In this document: piece by piece, positions 1 to 8,048 of the stretch
Layout: every line of letters begins with the position of its first letter
How positions within the stretch are numbered: the first letter of the stretch is position 1
Assembly: GCF_001942335.1 (NCBI RefSeq)
Contig: NZ_MKKH01000008.1
Location: 27,600-91,599, forward strand
Reading direction: 5' to 3'
Source of the DNA: Cellulosimicrobium sp. CUA-896
GTDB taxonomy: Bacteria > Actinomycetota > Actinomycetes > Actinomycetales > Cellulomonadaceae
DNA: 64,000 nt
Position numbers and translations under genes: made by a program
The notes under the pieces: model-generated
The model's input: only the letters and a program-made list of their open reading frames with translations
What the model was told of the DNA's origin: nothing
The model's database searches: none

Positions 1-264
1 CTCGAGCACGGAGGCGTAGTTGAACGTGCCCGCGTCGAGGCTGACGAACGTCGGCGTCCGGGACTGGACCTGGGTGCGCGGCAGGAGCGAGGTGTTGACC
101 ATCCAGTAGACGGGGAACACCCACACCGCCGCGACGACCAGGGCGGCGACGGTCGCGGCGACGGTGCCGGGGCGCGTGCGGCGGCGCCCGGTCCGCGGCG
201 TCGCCGCCGCGGACCGCCCCGGGCTCTGGCGCACCGGGCCTCGTGTCGGGGTCGCGGTGGTCAT
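1..264 (-). CDS. Sugar ABC transporter permease (MalG-type), N-terminal part
   Basis: Inner-membrane permease of a carbohydrate ABC importer; only the first 88 residues are in the window and the rest lies beyond position 1. An Arg-rich cytoplasmic tail of about 32 residues is followed by a first membrane helix (about residues 34-54) ending in VFPVYWMVNTSL, the usual start of MalG/UgpE-type permeases. The ATG (262-264) overlaps the TGA of the preceding permease as ATGA, so the two are translationally coupled. It is the last visible gene of the binding protein-permease-permease series. No ATPase is visible; such operons often use a shared MsiK-type ATPase encoded elsewhere, or it lies outside the window. 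Confidence 0.85.
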   Translation of the reverse strand, partial: MTTATPTRGPVRQSPGRSAAATPRTGRRRTRPGTVAATVAALVVAAVWVFPVYWMVNTSLLPRTQVQSRTPTFVSLDAGTFNYASVLE

Positions 265-1223
265 GCCTCGTCCTCCTTGAGCAGGCTGCGGACATAGGGC
301 CAGCTGAGCAGGATCGTCAGCGCCAGGACGAAGATCGAGACGGCGGCGGCGCCGGCGAAGTCCTGGCGCCCGACGCCGAGCTCGTAGATGAAGTTGCCCA
401 GCAGGTTGGTCTCGGAGACGGGTGCGCCGCCGTCCTGCAGGAGCCGGATCTGGCCGAACACGCGCAGGTCCCAGATGATCTGCAGCAGCAGGACGATGGA
501 CAGCACGGGCCGGATCATGGGCACGACGATGTTCCAGAACGCCCGCCAGGGCCCGGCGCCGTCGAGGGCCGCGGCCTCCATGACCTCCTCCGAGACCTGG
601 GTGAGCGCCGCGTAGACGGACAGGGCGACGAAGGGCACGGACATCCACACGACGACGAGCGTCGCGACGAGGTAGAACGTCAGCGGCTGCGCGAGCCAGG
701 AGTAGCCCTGGAAGCCGTCGAGCCCGAGCTGGACGAGGAGCCAGTTGACGACGCCCGAGCGCCAGTCGAACAACCACTTGAAGACGGTCACGGCGGCGAC
801 CATCGGCATCGCCCAGGCGAGCAGCATCGCGACCTGCAGGACCAGGCGCGCGGCGCGGGTCGCGGCTCGCATGAGCACCGCGAAGAGCGTGCCGAGGGCG
901 ACGGTGAGCAGGGCGTTGACGAGGCAGAAGACCACGGAGCGGGTGACGACGGCCCACAGCGACGGGTCGGCGAACAGGCGAGCGTAGTTGTCGAGGCCGA
1001 CGAAGGTCGGCGGCTGCCCGAACTGCTGCGCCAGCCCGAACTCCTGCAGGGACGTGACGACCTGCCAGTAGACCGGGTAGCCCATGCCGAGCAGGATCAC
1101 GAGGACGGCGGCGGCGATCAGCAGGTACGGCGCCCGCGACCGGCGACGACGGCGCGGCGTGCGCGCCGGGCCGGAGACGTCCGGCACGGCGGACCCGACG
1201 ACCGCGGAGGTGGTGGTTCTCAT
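261..1223 (-). CDS. Sugar ABC transporter permease (MalF/UgpA-type)
   Basis: A 320-residue integral membrane subunit of a carbohydrate ABC importer. After an Arg-rich N-terminus there is a helix at about residues 30-52, a periplasmic segment naming the family (TFVGLDNYARLF), further hydrophobic helices, and the cytoplasmic EAA loop (EAAALDGAGPWRAFWNIVVP) that contacts the ATPase. The start at 1223 is supported by GGGAGGAG about 8 nt upstream; longer upstream reading has no such signal. It lies 101 bp downstream of the binding-protein gene, with a strong hairpin between them, and overlaps the next permease by 4 bp. Substrate is unknown; the ROK regulator and sugar kinase nearby indicate a sugar. 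Confidence 0.92.
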   Translation of the reverse strand: MRTTTSAVVGSAVPDVSGPARTPRRRRRSRAPYLLIAAAVLVILLGMGYPVYWQVVTSLQEFGLAQQFGQPPTFVGLDNYARLFADPSLWAVVTRSVVFCLVNALLTVALGTLFAVLMRAATRAARLVLQVAMLLAWAMPMVAAVTVFKWLFDWRSGVVNWLLVQLGLDGFQGYSWLAQPLTFYLVATLVVVWMSVPFVALSVYAALTQVSEEVMEAAALDGAGPWRAFWNIVVPMIRPVLSIVLLLQIIWDLRVFGQIRLLQDGGAPVSETNLLGNFIYELGVGRQDFAGAAAVSIFVLALTILLSWPYVRSLLKEDEA

Positions 1224-1250
1224 GGGGAGGCTCCTCCCGGGCCGCCCGCT

Positions 1251-1289
1251 CCCGCCGGTCCTAACGGTGGTGCCGTCAGGACCGGCGGG
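1251..1289 (-). terminator. Intercistronic hairpin between binding-protein and permease genes
   Basis: Arms CCCGCCGGTCCT (1251-1262) and AGGACCGGCGGG (1278-1289) pair perfectly over 12 bp. After one mismatch ACGG/CCGT pair, closing on loop TGGTG, for about 16 bp in all. There is no clear U-run on the minus strand. It probably acts as a partial terminator or 3' mRNA stabiliser, raising binding-protein level over the permeases, as is common in such operons. Confidence 0.6.
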
Positions 1290-1324
1290 CAGGCGCCGCC
1301 CGGACTCGGACCGACGTGGTCGCG

Positions 1325-2653
1325 TCAGCCGTTGTTCAGCATCGGGGTGATCTTCTCGTCGTACTCCGCGGCGAGCGCTGTGACGTCGCCACCCTCGGCG
1401 ATCTTCTGGAAGAGCTCCTCGTAGACGAGCGCGCCCTCGACCGCGGCCCAGCCCGGGGCCGGCGGCGTGAGCTTCGAGTCGGCGGCCGTCGCGATCATCG
1501 TCTCGGCGAACTTGTCGTCGCCGAGGCTGTCGACGTACTGGCTGTTCGCCGGGCCGAGGCCGTTCTCCCCCAGCATCGTCTGGTACTCCTCGGAGAAGAT
1601 GATGCGCAGGAGGTTCTCCGCGAGCTCGGGGTGCTGGGACTGCGCCGAGATCGCGATGTTGGAGCCGCCCGCGAACACGGGGGCCAGACCGCCGTCGACG
1701 CCGGGCAGGCCGAAGATGTCGTACTTCGACGCGTCGGCCATGCCGTCTCGCACCTCCTCGCCCTCGTCGTTCGTCGTGAGCTCGCCGATGGACCAGCGGG
1801 CCCAGCCCGGAGCCATGATCGTGGCGGCCTCGGGCGGCGTGCCGCCCTCGCCGTCGTTGAGGAACTCCCAGTACGCGACGTCCTGCGCGGTGGCGGGGAC
1901 GTTCGAGGCGCCGGCGTAGACGTCCTGCCACTGCTCGAGGCCCGCGACGGTGCTCGGGTCGCTGAGGGTGGACACCCACTCGCCGTCCTCCTCGACGGCG
2001 AGCTCGCCGCCGTTCGCGAAGACCCACGAGATGCCGTTGCGCCAGTCCTGTCCGCCCATCGCGAAGCCCGACTGGCTGTCGGTCCGCAGCGCCTTCACCG
2101 ACTCGGAGAACTCGGCGAGGTTCTGCGGGACCTCGAGCCCGGCCGCCGTCCAGATGTCGGGGCGGTAGAACATGTAGCGCGAGCCGAAGTAGTACGGCAG
2201 CGCGAAGTTCTGGTCGCCGACCGTGCCGGCCTCCACGAACGAGGGCAGCAGGTCGTCCCCACCGAGCTCCTCGTACAGCGGCGTCAGGTCGCGGAACGCG
2301 CCGACCGTGCTGAACGTCGACGACTGCGTGTTGCCGATCTCGGTGACGTCGGGCGTGTTCTCGGCGTCGGGCAGGGCGGTCGTCAGCGCGGTGACGAGGT
2401 CCGGCCACTCCTTCTGCTCGATGGTGAGCGTCGAGCCGGGGTTCTCGGCCTCGAAGGTGTCGACCAGGTAGTCGCGCAGCTCGTCCGGGGTGTCGGGTCC
2501 CGCGAGCCACAGCGTGATGTCGCCGGCCTCGGCCTCGCCGCCGGTGCCGTCGGTGTCGTCGTTGCCGCCTCCGCCGGAGCTGCAGGCGGTGAGCGCGAGC
2601 GCCAGGGTGATCGTCGACGCCACGGAGGTGGCGACGAGACGGTTCCTCTTCAC
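1325..2653 (-). CDS. Extracellular sugar-binding lipoprotein (ABC importer)
   Basis: A 442-residue solute-binding protein that captures sugar outside the membrane and delivers it to the two permeases downstream. The N-terminus is a lipoprotein signal: basic MKRNR, a hydrophobic stretch, and lipobox LTAC near residue 24, followed by a Gly/Asp-rich linker. The body resembles family 1 binding proteins (SBP_bac_1), with GDITLWLAGPDTPDELRD near the start of the mature domain and Trp/Tyr-rich segments typical of sugar pockets. The GTG start at 2653 has GAGAGGAAG about 7 nt upstream. The gene is intact. The 221 bp upstream to the ROK gene should hold its promoter, but no convincing hexamer stands out. 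The exact sugar cannot be deduced. Confidence 0.93.
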   Translation of the reverse strand: MKRNRLVATSVASTITLALALTACSSGGGGNDDTDGTGGEAEAGDITLWLAGPDTPDELRDYLVDTFEAENPGSTLTIEQKEWPDLVTALTTALPDAENTPDVTEIGNTQSSTFSTVGAFRDLTPLYEELGGDDLLPSFVEAGTVGDQNFALPYYFGSRYMFYRPDIWTAAGLEVPQNLAEFSESVKALRTDSQSGFAMGGQDWRNGISWVFANGGELAVEEDGEWVSTLSDPSTVAGLEQWQDVYAGASNVPATAQDVAYWEFLNDGEGGTPPEAATIMAPGWARWSIGELTTNDEGEEVRDGMADASKYDIFGLPGVDGGLAPVFAGGSNIAISAQSQHPELAENLLRIIFSEEYQTMLGENGLGPANSQYVDSLGDDKFAETMIATAADSKLTPPAPGWAAVEGALVYEELFQKIAEGGDVTALAAEYDEKITPMLNNG

Positions 2654-2874
2654 GGGGTGCTTCCTCTCGGTGTCTGTGCGGCGTCGTCGGTGACGCGCAC
2701 GGAGTGTGGCAGGAGTCCTGCGTTATTCAGGGTGTGCAGGTGCTGCTGCTTCCCGGGACGTCCGTCGGTGCGGCGGACGGCCCGGGCCGTTCCGGGACGG
2801 GTCAGGTGCGGGGTGCGGGCGGGTCCGCGGACGGTCCGCGCCGGTCGGCAGCGGGGTCGCGCGCGCGTCGGTGC

Positions 2875-4035
2875 TCACGACACCCCCAGCTGTCCGGACA
2901 GGACGAGGACGGCGGCCCCGGCCAGGACCACGTCCTCGTCGAGCGTGGCCATCCGCACCTGCAGGCCGCTGCCGATGACCGGCATGGTCCGCTCGCGGAC
3001 GGTCTCGAGCGCGGCCTCCCGCAGAGGGCCGTCGAGCAGGTCCGCCGGACCGCTGATCAGCACCTCCGCGAGGTTGAGCGCGCTCACGACAGGCGCCAGG
3101 GCGACCCCCAGCGTCCTGCCGACCGACGCCAGCGCGGCGTCGGCGGCCTCGGTGTCGAGCCCGTCGACCGCGCGCCGGAGCGCCGGGACGGACAGGACGG
3201 TCTCCAGGCAGCCCCGGCGCCCGCAGGCGCAGGGGTCGCCGTGGTCGACGACGGTCACGTGCCCGAGCTCGCCGGCGGCGTCCCCGTGCCCGCGCACGCG
3301 GGCGCCGTCGACCATGATCCCGGCGCCGACGCCCTCGCCCACGGTGAGCACGAGGAGACCGGAGCCGGAGGCACCGCCGAAGGTGAACTCCCCCAGCGCG
3401 GCCGTGTTCGCGTCGTTCGCGACGTGGACAGCGAGCCCGAGCCGGTCGGTGAGGGTCTCGGCGAGCGGGACGTCGTACCAGCGGCGGTTGGGCGCCTCGA
3501 CCACGCGTCCTGCGCTGTCCACGACTCCCGGCGAACCGATGCCCACGCCGATCACGGGCTGGCTGGCGGCGGCGACGAGACCCCGGCAGAAGCGCGTCAG
3601 GAGGTCGACGAGCTCGGTGCCCGTGCGCCCGTCGACGGGCAGGTCGCGCCGCAGGACGAGGTCACCCGTGAGGGTCATGACGGCGCCGCGCACCACCTCG
3701 TCGTCCGTGAGGTCGACGGCGACGACCTGGTACGCGCTCGTGCGCATGCCGACGAGCATCGCGGGCTTGCCGACGCGCTGCCCCGGGCGGACGCCGAGCT
3801 CCTCGACCAGGCCCTCGGCCATGAGCACGGCGACGAGGTCGGAGATCGTCACGCGGGTCAGCGACGTGGCGCGCGCGAGGTCGGCGCGCGACGTCGGCCC
3901 CTCGTGGAAGAGGTGCTGCAGGACGAGCGAGCGGTTGTGCGCCCGCGCGTGCTCGGGGAGCACCTTCGCGGTCGGCCGCAGGCCTGCGCTCAGGCGCCGG
4001 CGTGGTGCCTCGCGTCCCGTCACTGCCGTCGTCAT
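2875..4035 (-). CDS. ROK-family transcriptional regulator
   Basis: A 386-residue repressor of the NagC/XylR (ROK) family. Residues about 35-85 form a winged helix-turn-helix (SRADLARATSLTRVTISDLV). The rest is the ROK sugar-kinase-like fold, with the ND pair near 207-208, the GELGH segment at 255-259 and the structural zinc motif CACGRRGCLE at 269-278. It probably senses the imported sugar or its phosphate and represses the adjacent transport genes and itself. A matching inverted repeat lies just upstream of its ATG (4041-4061). It sits between a PfkB kinase gene and the binding-protein gene, all on one strand. No classical Shine-Dalgarno sequence is evident. The sequence is intact. Confidence 0.92.
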   Translation of the reverse strand: MTTAVTGREAPRRRLSAGLRPTAKVLPEHARAHNRSLVLQHLFHEGPTSRADLARATSLTRVTISDLVAVLMAEGLVEELGVRPGQRVGKPAMLVGMRTSAYQVVAVDLTDDEVVRGAVMTLTGDLVLRRDLPVDGRTGTELVDLLTRFCRGLVAAASQPVIGVGIGSPGVVDSAGRVVEAPNRRWYDVPLAETLTDRLGLAVHVANDANTAALGEFTFGGASGSGLLVLTVGEGVGAGIMVDGARVRGHGDAAGELGHVTVVDHGDPCACGRRGCLETVLSVPALRRAVDGLDTEAADAALASVGRTLGVALAPVVSALNLAEVLISGPADLLDGPLREAALETVRERTMPVIGSGLQVRMATLDEDVVLAGAAVLVLSGQLGVS

Positions 4036-4040
4036 GTTTG

Positions 4041-4061
4041 TTAGTGAACTGCCTTTACTAA
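4041..4061. promoter_or_regulatory. Putative ROK/XylR-type operator
   Basis: An inverted repeat, TTAGTGAA and TTTACTAA around a 5-bp centre (8-bp arms, one mismatch; TTAGT/ACTAA exact), starts 6 bp upstream of the ROK gene start codon. The TTAGT-N-ACTAA layout resembles Bacillus XylR operators. It is strikingly AT-rich for this genome. Autoregulation is inferred. Confidence 0.6.
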
Positions 4062-4123
4062 GTCGGTGTCAACCGCCCTCGGACGTCGTGACCGAACCGT
4101 TGCCGGGCAGCAACACGGACGAC

Positions 4124-5002
4124 TCAGGCGCCGTCGGCCGCCCAGCCGCGGGCGCCGGCGTGCTCGACCGACCGCGACGCGACGACCACGGCGCGCTCGA
4201 GCGCCGCCGCGTACGACGCCCCCTGCGCGAGCGCCGCGGCGAAGGCACCGTGCACGACGTCGCCCGCCCCCAGCGTGTCGACGACCCGGCTCGGGACCGG
4301 CACGGGGACGCTCGACCGGCGCCCGTCGTGCAGCACCTCCACCGGGCCGGGCCCGTGCGTGCGCGCCACGTACCGCGGTCCGAGCGCCGCGACCGCCGCG
4401 AGCACGTCGCCGTCCGCCCCCGGGACCCGGAGGTCCGCCGACACGACGACTGCGTCGCACAGCGCCATCGTCTCCGCGGAGTCCGGCTTCCACGACCCGC
4501 CGTCGAGCACGACCGTGCACCCGGCCTCGCGCGCACGGCGCGCCGCGGGCAGCGCCACGCCGGGCAGGTGCCCGTCGAGCAGGAGCACGTCGCGCGGGCC
4601 GAGCGGCCCGAGCAGCGCGCCGACGTCGACGTCGTCGTCGAGCAGCCCGCCGAGCGCCGTCGCGTTGGTGCTGACGACCGCCCGCTCCCCCGTCCCGGCC
4701 GTCACCAGCACGGTCGAGACCGCAGGCCGGGCCCCCGGCCGGCGCGCCGGCGCCAGGGCGTCGACGAGCTCCACCCCGGCCGCGGCGACGTCCGCGCGCA
4801 CCGCGTCCGCGAGCGGCCCCTCCCCCACGGCGGACACGAGCCGGCTCGGCACCCCGAGCGCCGCGGCCGTCGCGGCCGCGTTCGCCGCGGGCCCGCCGAA
4901 CGTCGCCGCGAGCGACCGCGCGACCACCTTCTCGTCCGGACCGGGCAGGCGGTCGACCACCTGGACGACGTCGAGGGTCAGCAGTCCGCAGCACACGAGC
5001 AC
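4124..5002 (-). CDS. PfkB-family carbohydrate kinase
   Basis: About 292 residues; phosphorylates a sugar or sugar-like substrate with ATP in the cytosol. The N-terminal motif GLLTLDVVQVVDRLPGPDEK leads into the GGPAANAAATAAALG substrate-binding segment (PfkB signature 1). The C-terminal signature DTLGAGDVVHGAFAAAL contains the catalytic Asp. These are ribokinase/fructokinase-superfamily hallmarks. The GTG at 5002 is chosen because it directly precedes the first beta strand (VLVCCGLL); a GTG at 5065 would add about 21 unconserved residues. It lies upstream of the ROK regulator and transporter on the same strand, so it probably phosphorylates the imported sugar or its hydrolysis product. Substrate not determined. 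Confidence 0.85.
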   Translation of the reverse strand: MLVCCGLLTLDVVQVVDRLPGPDEKVVARSLAATFGGPAANAAATAAALGVPSRLVSAVGEGPLADAVRADVAAAGVELVDALAPARRPGARPAVSTVLVTAGTGERAVVSTNATALGGLLDDDVDVGALLGPLGPRDVLLLDGHLPGVALPAARRAREAGCTVVLDGGSWKPDSAETMALCDAVVVSADLRVPGADGDVLAAVAALGPRYVARTHGPGPVEVLHDGRRSSVPVPVPSRVVDTLGAGDVVHGAFAAALAQGASYAAALERAVVVASRSVEHAGARGWAADGA

Positions 5003-5150
5003 GGGCCCATCCTGCCGTGCCACGCGCCGGCGGGCGGGTGAACAGACGGCGGGGCGGGTGAACACCTGTCCAGGTCACGGTCCGCTCACGACCGCGTCAC
5101 GATGCCGCACCGGACAGGCTCCCGGTGCCCGTCCCGAGCGTCCCGCGCCC

Positions 5151-5156
5151 TACTGT
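5151..5156 (+). promoter_or_regulatory. Predicted -10 element, leaderless start of DUF4349 gene
   Basis: TACTGT followed by 6 nt and the GTG at 5163, with no Shine-Dalgarno sequence. This spacing places the transcription start at or next to the start codon. Confidence 0.5.
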
Positions 5157-5162
5157 CGCAGC

Positions 5163-6200
5163 GTGCGCACCTCCCGCCGGCTCCCCGCCCTCCTCCTCAT
5201 GGCAGCGCTCGGAGCCACCCTCCTGGGGGGCTGCACCGCCGGCACCGGGGACACGGCCGACGACGCGGGGACCGGAGGCGCCGCCGTCGACGGAACCGTG
5301 CGGTCGTCGGACGCGGGGGCCGGCGCCGCGACGGCCGAGGACGCCGACGCCGTCGCGGGACCCGGCTCCGGCATCGCCCGCGGCGACGCGTCGGCGCAGG
5401 CCGCTGCCGACCGCGAGGTCGTGACGACCGGGTCGGCCACCGTCGTGACGGACGACCCCACCGTGGCCGCGGACGCCGTCGTCGACCTCGCCGAGAGCGC
5501 GGGCGGCCACGTCGAGAGCCGCCGCCAGACCCGGGCCGACGGGGACGTGCCGCCGAGCGCCGAGCTCACCGTCCGCGTCCCCGCCGACCGCACGACCGCG
5601 ACCGTGGACGCGCTCGACCAGGTCGGCACCGTCGAGGACCTGTCCGTGGAGGCCGTCGACGTCACCGGCACCGCGCGCGACCTCGACGCCCGCGTCGAGG
5701 CCCTCGCCACGTCCGTCGACCGCCTGCGCGACCTCATGGGCGACGCGACGACGACCGCGGACCTCCTGGAGGCGGAGCAGGAGCTCACCAGCCGGCAGGC
5801 CGAGCTCGAGTCGCTCCAGGCCGAGCGTGCCGCGATCACCGACCGGGTGACGATGTCGACGCTGCACGTCACCCTCGTGCAGGAGGCCCCCGCCGAACGG
5901 CTCGCACCCGGCGGGTTCCTCGGCGGGCTCCAGGACGGGTGGGACGCGCTGCTGGCGACGCTCAACGGGCTCGTCGTCGTGCTCGGCGTGCTCCTGCCCT
6001 GGCTCGTCCTCGCGACCGCCGTCGCGCTCGTCGTGCGCTGGGCGCTGCGACGCTCCCGCCGGGCACCGGGCGGAGCCCCGCCCGCGGGACCCGCACGGCC
6101 GGACGGGGGCCCGGGCACCGGACCGTCCGAGCACGGTGACCCACCCGCCGACGGGAGCGGCCGGGAACCCGCCGTGCTCGCCGGCTCGCGCCACCACTGA
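5163..6200 (+). CDS. DUF4349-type membrane-anchored lipoprotein
   Basis: A 345-residue predicted cell-surface protein of unknown function. A lipoprotein signal ends in LLGGC (Cys near residue 24). It is followed by about 80 residues of Ala/Gly/Asp-rich linker, then a domain beginning REVVTTGSATVVTDDPTVAAD with the coiled-coil-like segment typical of DUF4349 (SVDRLRDLMGDATTTADLLEAEQELTSRQ region). A C-terminal membrane helix follows (LNGLVVVLGVLLPWLVLATA) with a basic, Pro/Gly-rich cytoplasmic tail. A lipid anchor plus a C-terminal helix would tether both ends. DUF4349 proteins have no established activity. Divergent from the PfkB gene and apparently monocistronic. Confidence 0.88.
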   Translation: MRTSRRLPALLLMAALGATLLGGCTAGTGDTADDAGTGGAAVDGTVRSSDAGAGAATAEDADAVAGPGSGIARGDASAQAAADREVVTTGSATVVTDDPTVAADAVVDLAESAGGHVESRRQTRADGDVPPSAELTVRVPADRTTATVDALDQVGTVEDLSVEAVDVTGTARDLDARVEALATSVDRLRDLMGDATTTADLLEAEQELTSRQAELESLQAERAAITDRVTMSTLHVTLVQEAPAERLAPGGFLGGLQDGWDALLATLNGLVVVLGVLLPWLVLATAVALVVRWALRRSRRAPGGAPPAGPARPDGGPGTGPSEHGDPPADGSGREPAVLAGSRHH

Positions 6201-6530
6201 CCGGCACGTCCACGCGCCCGACCGGTCCCGCCACGCACCGCGCGACGCCCTCGTCCCACATCCTGGTCGACCGGCGTCGCACCGGAGGAAACTTCACCCG
6301 ACCGGACCGCCCTCCCGAACCCGGACAGCACAGGCACAACCGGCGCGCCGCGCCATCGACACCGGATCGTGACCCGTGCGACCGCACGGACCGGCCCGAT
6401 CCTGAGCCGGGCGTGGTGACGTCACGGGGCTGGGACACACCCCAGTGCGGAGCGTCGATGCGCCAGGGGGCGACCGCGGGCCGGCCGCGGACGGTACGAG
6501 CACGCACCTTCCCGATCGACGAGGACTGGC
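6201..6530. other. Intergenic stretch without a recognisable gene
   Basis: About 330 bp between the DUF4349 gene and the next small gene. The only structure seen is a perfect 10-bp palindrome GTGACGTCAC at 6416-6425, about 105 bp before the downstream start, and an isolated GGAGGAA (6282-6288) with no start codon behind it. Short reading frames here have no recognisable product. Confidence 0.5.
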
Positions 6531-6929
6531 ATGAACACGCTGACGTGGACGACCCTCGACCCCCGGACCTGGCGCGCGCGCTCCACGGCCGGCGACTACC
6601 TCATCCACCGCACCGCCGACGACGGCCCCTGCACGCTCGAAGGCCCCGACCGGGTGTGGCGCTCCCTGCCCGACCTCGAGGTCGCCCAGGAGGTCGCGGC
6701 GCACGCGGAGGAGGTGCGCGACGACGACCACCACCTGCCGCTCTACCGCGTGGTCACCGCGGCCGGCGCACGGTGCGGCGAGACCTTCGGGGCACCCAGC
6801 GACGACGACGCGCTGCGGATCCTGCGAGCGCGGCGGCGCGCGGGCAACCTCCCGCTGAGCGGGTTCCGGCTCGAGACCGAGCACGGGCGCGCCGCGGGCT
6901 CGTGGCGTAGCGTCGCGGACCTGGACTGA
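6531..6929 (+). CDS. Hypothetical protein, 132 residues
   Basis: Not recognised. A soluble, Trp- and Arg/Asp-rich protein beginning MNTLTWTTLDPRTWRARS, with no signal peptide or membrane helix. The ATG is preceded by GAGGACTGGC, a reasonable ribosome site. It reads to a TGA 29 bp before a strong bidirectional terminator, and codon use is typical of its neighbours, supporting real coding. The sequence pattern (YLIHRTADDGP, then YRVVTAAGARCGETFG) suggests a small alpha/beta domain with an internal repeat of strand-turn motifs, which is weak inference. The flanking DUF4349 and tmRNA genes give no functional clue. Confidence 0.65.
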   Translation: MNTLTWTTLDPRTWRARSTAGDYLIHRTADDGPCTLEGPDRVWRSLPDLEVAQEVAAHAEEVRDDDHHLPLYRVVTAAGARCGETFGAPSDDDALRILRARRRAGNLPLSGFRLETEHGRAAGSWRSVADLD

Positions 6930-6958
6930 GCGGGCCGCCCGCCCGGCCCCCGGAACGC

Positions 6959-6997
6959 ACGAGCGCCCGCCGGGCCGTGGGCCGGGCGGGCGCTCGT
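6959..6997. terminator. Bidirectional terminator between orphan gene and tmRNA
   Basis: Perfect 13-bp arms ACGAGCGCCCGCC (6959-6971) and GGCGGGCGCTCGT (6985-6997) with a 13-nt GC-rich loop. It lies 7 bp beyond the 3' end of ssrA on the minus strand and 29 bp beyond the stop of the plus-strand gene, the position expected for a terminator serving both. Confidence 0.8.
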
Positions 6998-7003
6998 CAG
7001 GGG

Positions 7004-7367
7004 TGGAGGTGCGGGGAATCGAACCCCGGTCCGGTGACGCCGATCGAGGACTTCTCCGGGCGCAGTCTGCTGTCGTTTTTCTCGGCCCCCGCACTCACGC
7101 AGACAAGGTGCGGACGGGCTCAGTCACCGAAGAGTCCCCGCAGCCCCGGTGACGAGGACTGCGAGCAGTGGCTCTCTAGATGACGCCAGGATCCGAGTCG
7201 AGAGCTAGCTCGGGCTGACGGACTTCGGGGCTCGCTCAGGCGGCGAGGGCGAAGTCGGTGCGCTTGTTATCGGCACCTGTAGTTTGCAGACATCGTTAAC
7301 GAGATAAGCCTGCATCCTCGGCCCGCTTCTCCTCGAAGCACGACCACCGTCGAAACCGATCACCCCC
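7004..7367 (-). ncRNA. ssrA: Transfer-messenger RNA (tmRNA)
   Basis: A 364-nt one-piece tmRNA that with SmpB rescues stalled ribosomes and tags the nascent peptide. The 5' end GGGGGTG (7367-7361) pairs with CACCTCC (7011-7005) as the acceptor stem (one G-U), with discriminator A at 7004. The T-arm reads GGTTCGATTCC. The tag frame (7275 down to 7237) encodes [12 protein letters not shown] then TGA, with GCC as resume codon; the ALAA end is the ClpXP/proteasome degron. A full CCA tail is not encoded. smpB lies about 0.7 kb upstream on the same strand with one small gene between. Confidence 0.97.
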
Positions 7368-7393
7368 TGTGCAGTTGTCAAGCACTGCCGATC

Positions 7394-7412
7394 CCGCGGG
7401 ACGAGCCCGCGG
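7394..7412 (-). terminator. Hairpin upstream of ssrA
   Basis: CCGCGGG (7394-7400) and CCCGCGG (7406-7412) form a perfect 7-bp stem with a 5-nt loop, between the DoxX-like gene and the tmRNA 5' end. It probably ends or attenuates transcription from the upstream genes so that ssrA uses its own promoter. Confidence 0.5.
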
Positions 7413-7518
7413 CGCCTGCAGCGTGACCAGCGTACGGGACCAACGCGAGGGGCCGCACCCGTATTCCGCGGCGTGCTCCGCGGCGCCGCCCGACGCCCTC
7501 CCGCGACGCCCGACGCCG

Positions 7519-7932
7519 CTACTTCTTGCGGCTCAGCACGTCCGCGAGAAGGCCACCGGCGATGCCGAGGAGGAACACGTCCTTCGCCAGGCCGATGCCC
7601 TCGTCGGTCGGGCGGACGCCGTCCTCGCGCGTCATGCCCGGCGTCTTGAGGTACAGGCCCACGAGGCCGGCGGAGAACGCGGCGAGCGCGGGCGCGACGA
7701 GCGCCGTCGGGACGAACGGCGTCACGAGCGCCGCGCCGAGCGCGATCTCCGTCGTGGAGAGCGTCTTCGCGAACTGCTGCGGCTCGACCTCGCCGAGGAA
7801 CGGGTAGGCGCCGGCGGCCATGCCGTGCATGCCCTCCGACGCGTCCTTGTCGGCGCCGCGCTTGCTCAGCCCGGAGTTGAGGATGTACGCCCCGGCGGCG
7901 AGGCGGGGGATGTACTGGCGCAGCTTGACCAT
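7519..7932 (-). CDS. Small DoxX-like membrane protein
   Basis: A 137-residue predicted membrane protein. The N-terminus [21 protein letters not shown] resembles DoxX/DUF417-like proteins. There are hydrophobic segments around residues 10-30, 60-80, 80-100 and near the C-terminus ([16 protein letters not shown]), ending in basic SRKK. The ATG at 7932 is supported by CAGGAG six nt upstream; a longer frame begins further upstream without such a signal. It lies between smpB and ssrA on the same strand. Function is not established for this subgroup; DoxX relatives are thiosulfate or redox membrane proteins, but nothing here fixes that role. Intact. Confidence 0.75.
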   Translation of the reverse strand: MVKLRQYIPRLAAGAYILNSGLSKRGADKDASEGMHGMAAGAYPFLGEVEPQQFAKTLSTTEIALGAALVTPFVPTALVAPALAAFSAGLVGLYLKTPGMTREDGVRPTDEGIGLAKDVFLLGIAGGLLADVLSRKK

Positions 7933-8048
7933 GCGGGCTCCTGTCGGCGCGGGGACGATCGCCGCACCGTGACGGGCGGCGTGCCACCGACCGTACGACG
8001 TCCCGGGCGAGCCCACCAGCGCGACCCCCCGTGCGCGCGCGGGCCGCG

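Noticed and set aside
1316..5041. A very long plus-strand open frame of more than 1200 codons opposite the sugar operon
   Set aside because: It runs antisense to the well-supported binding-protein, ROK and PfkB genes, has Arg/Pro/Ala-rich content typical of shadow frames in GC-rich DNA, and no recognisable domain.
7368..7381. TTGACA immediately upstream of the tmRNA 5' end as a -35 box
   Set aside because: It lies only about 8-14 nt before the mature 5' end, too close for a -35 of that transcript. It is not reported as a promoter.
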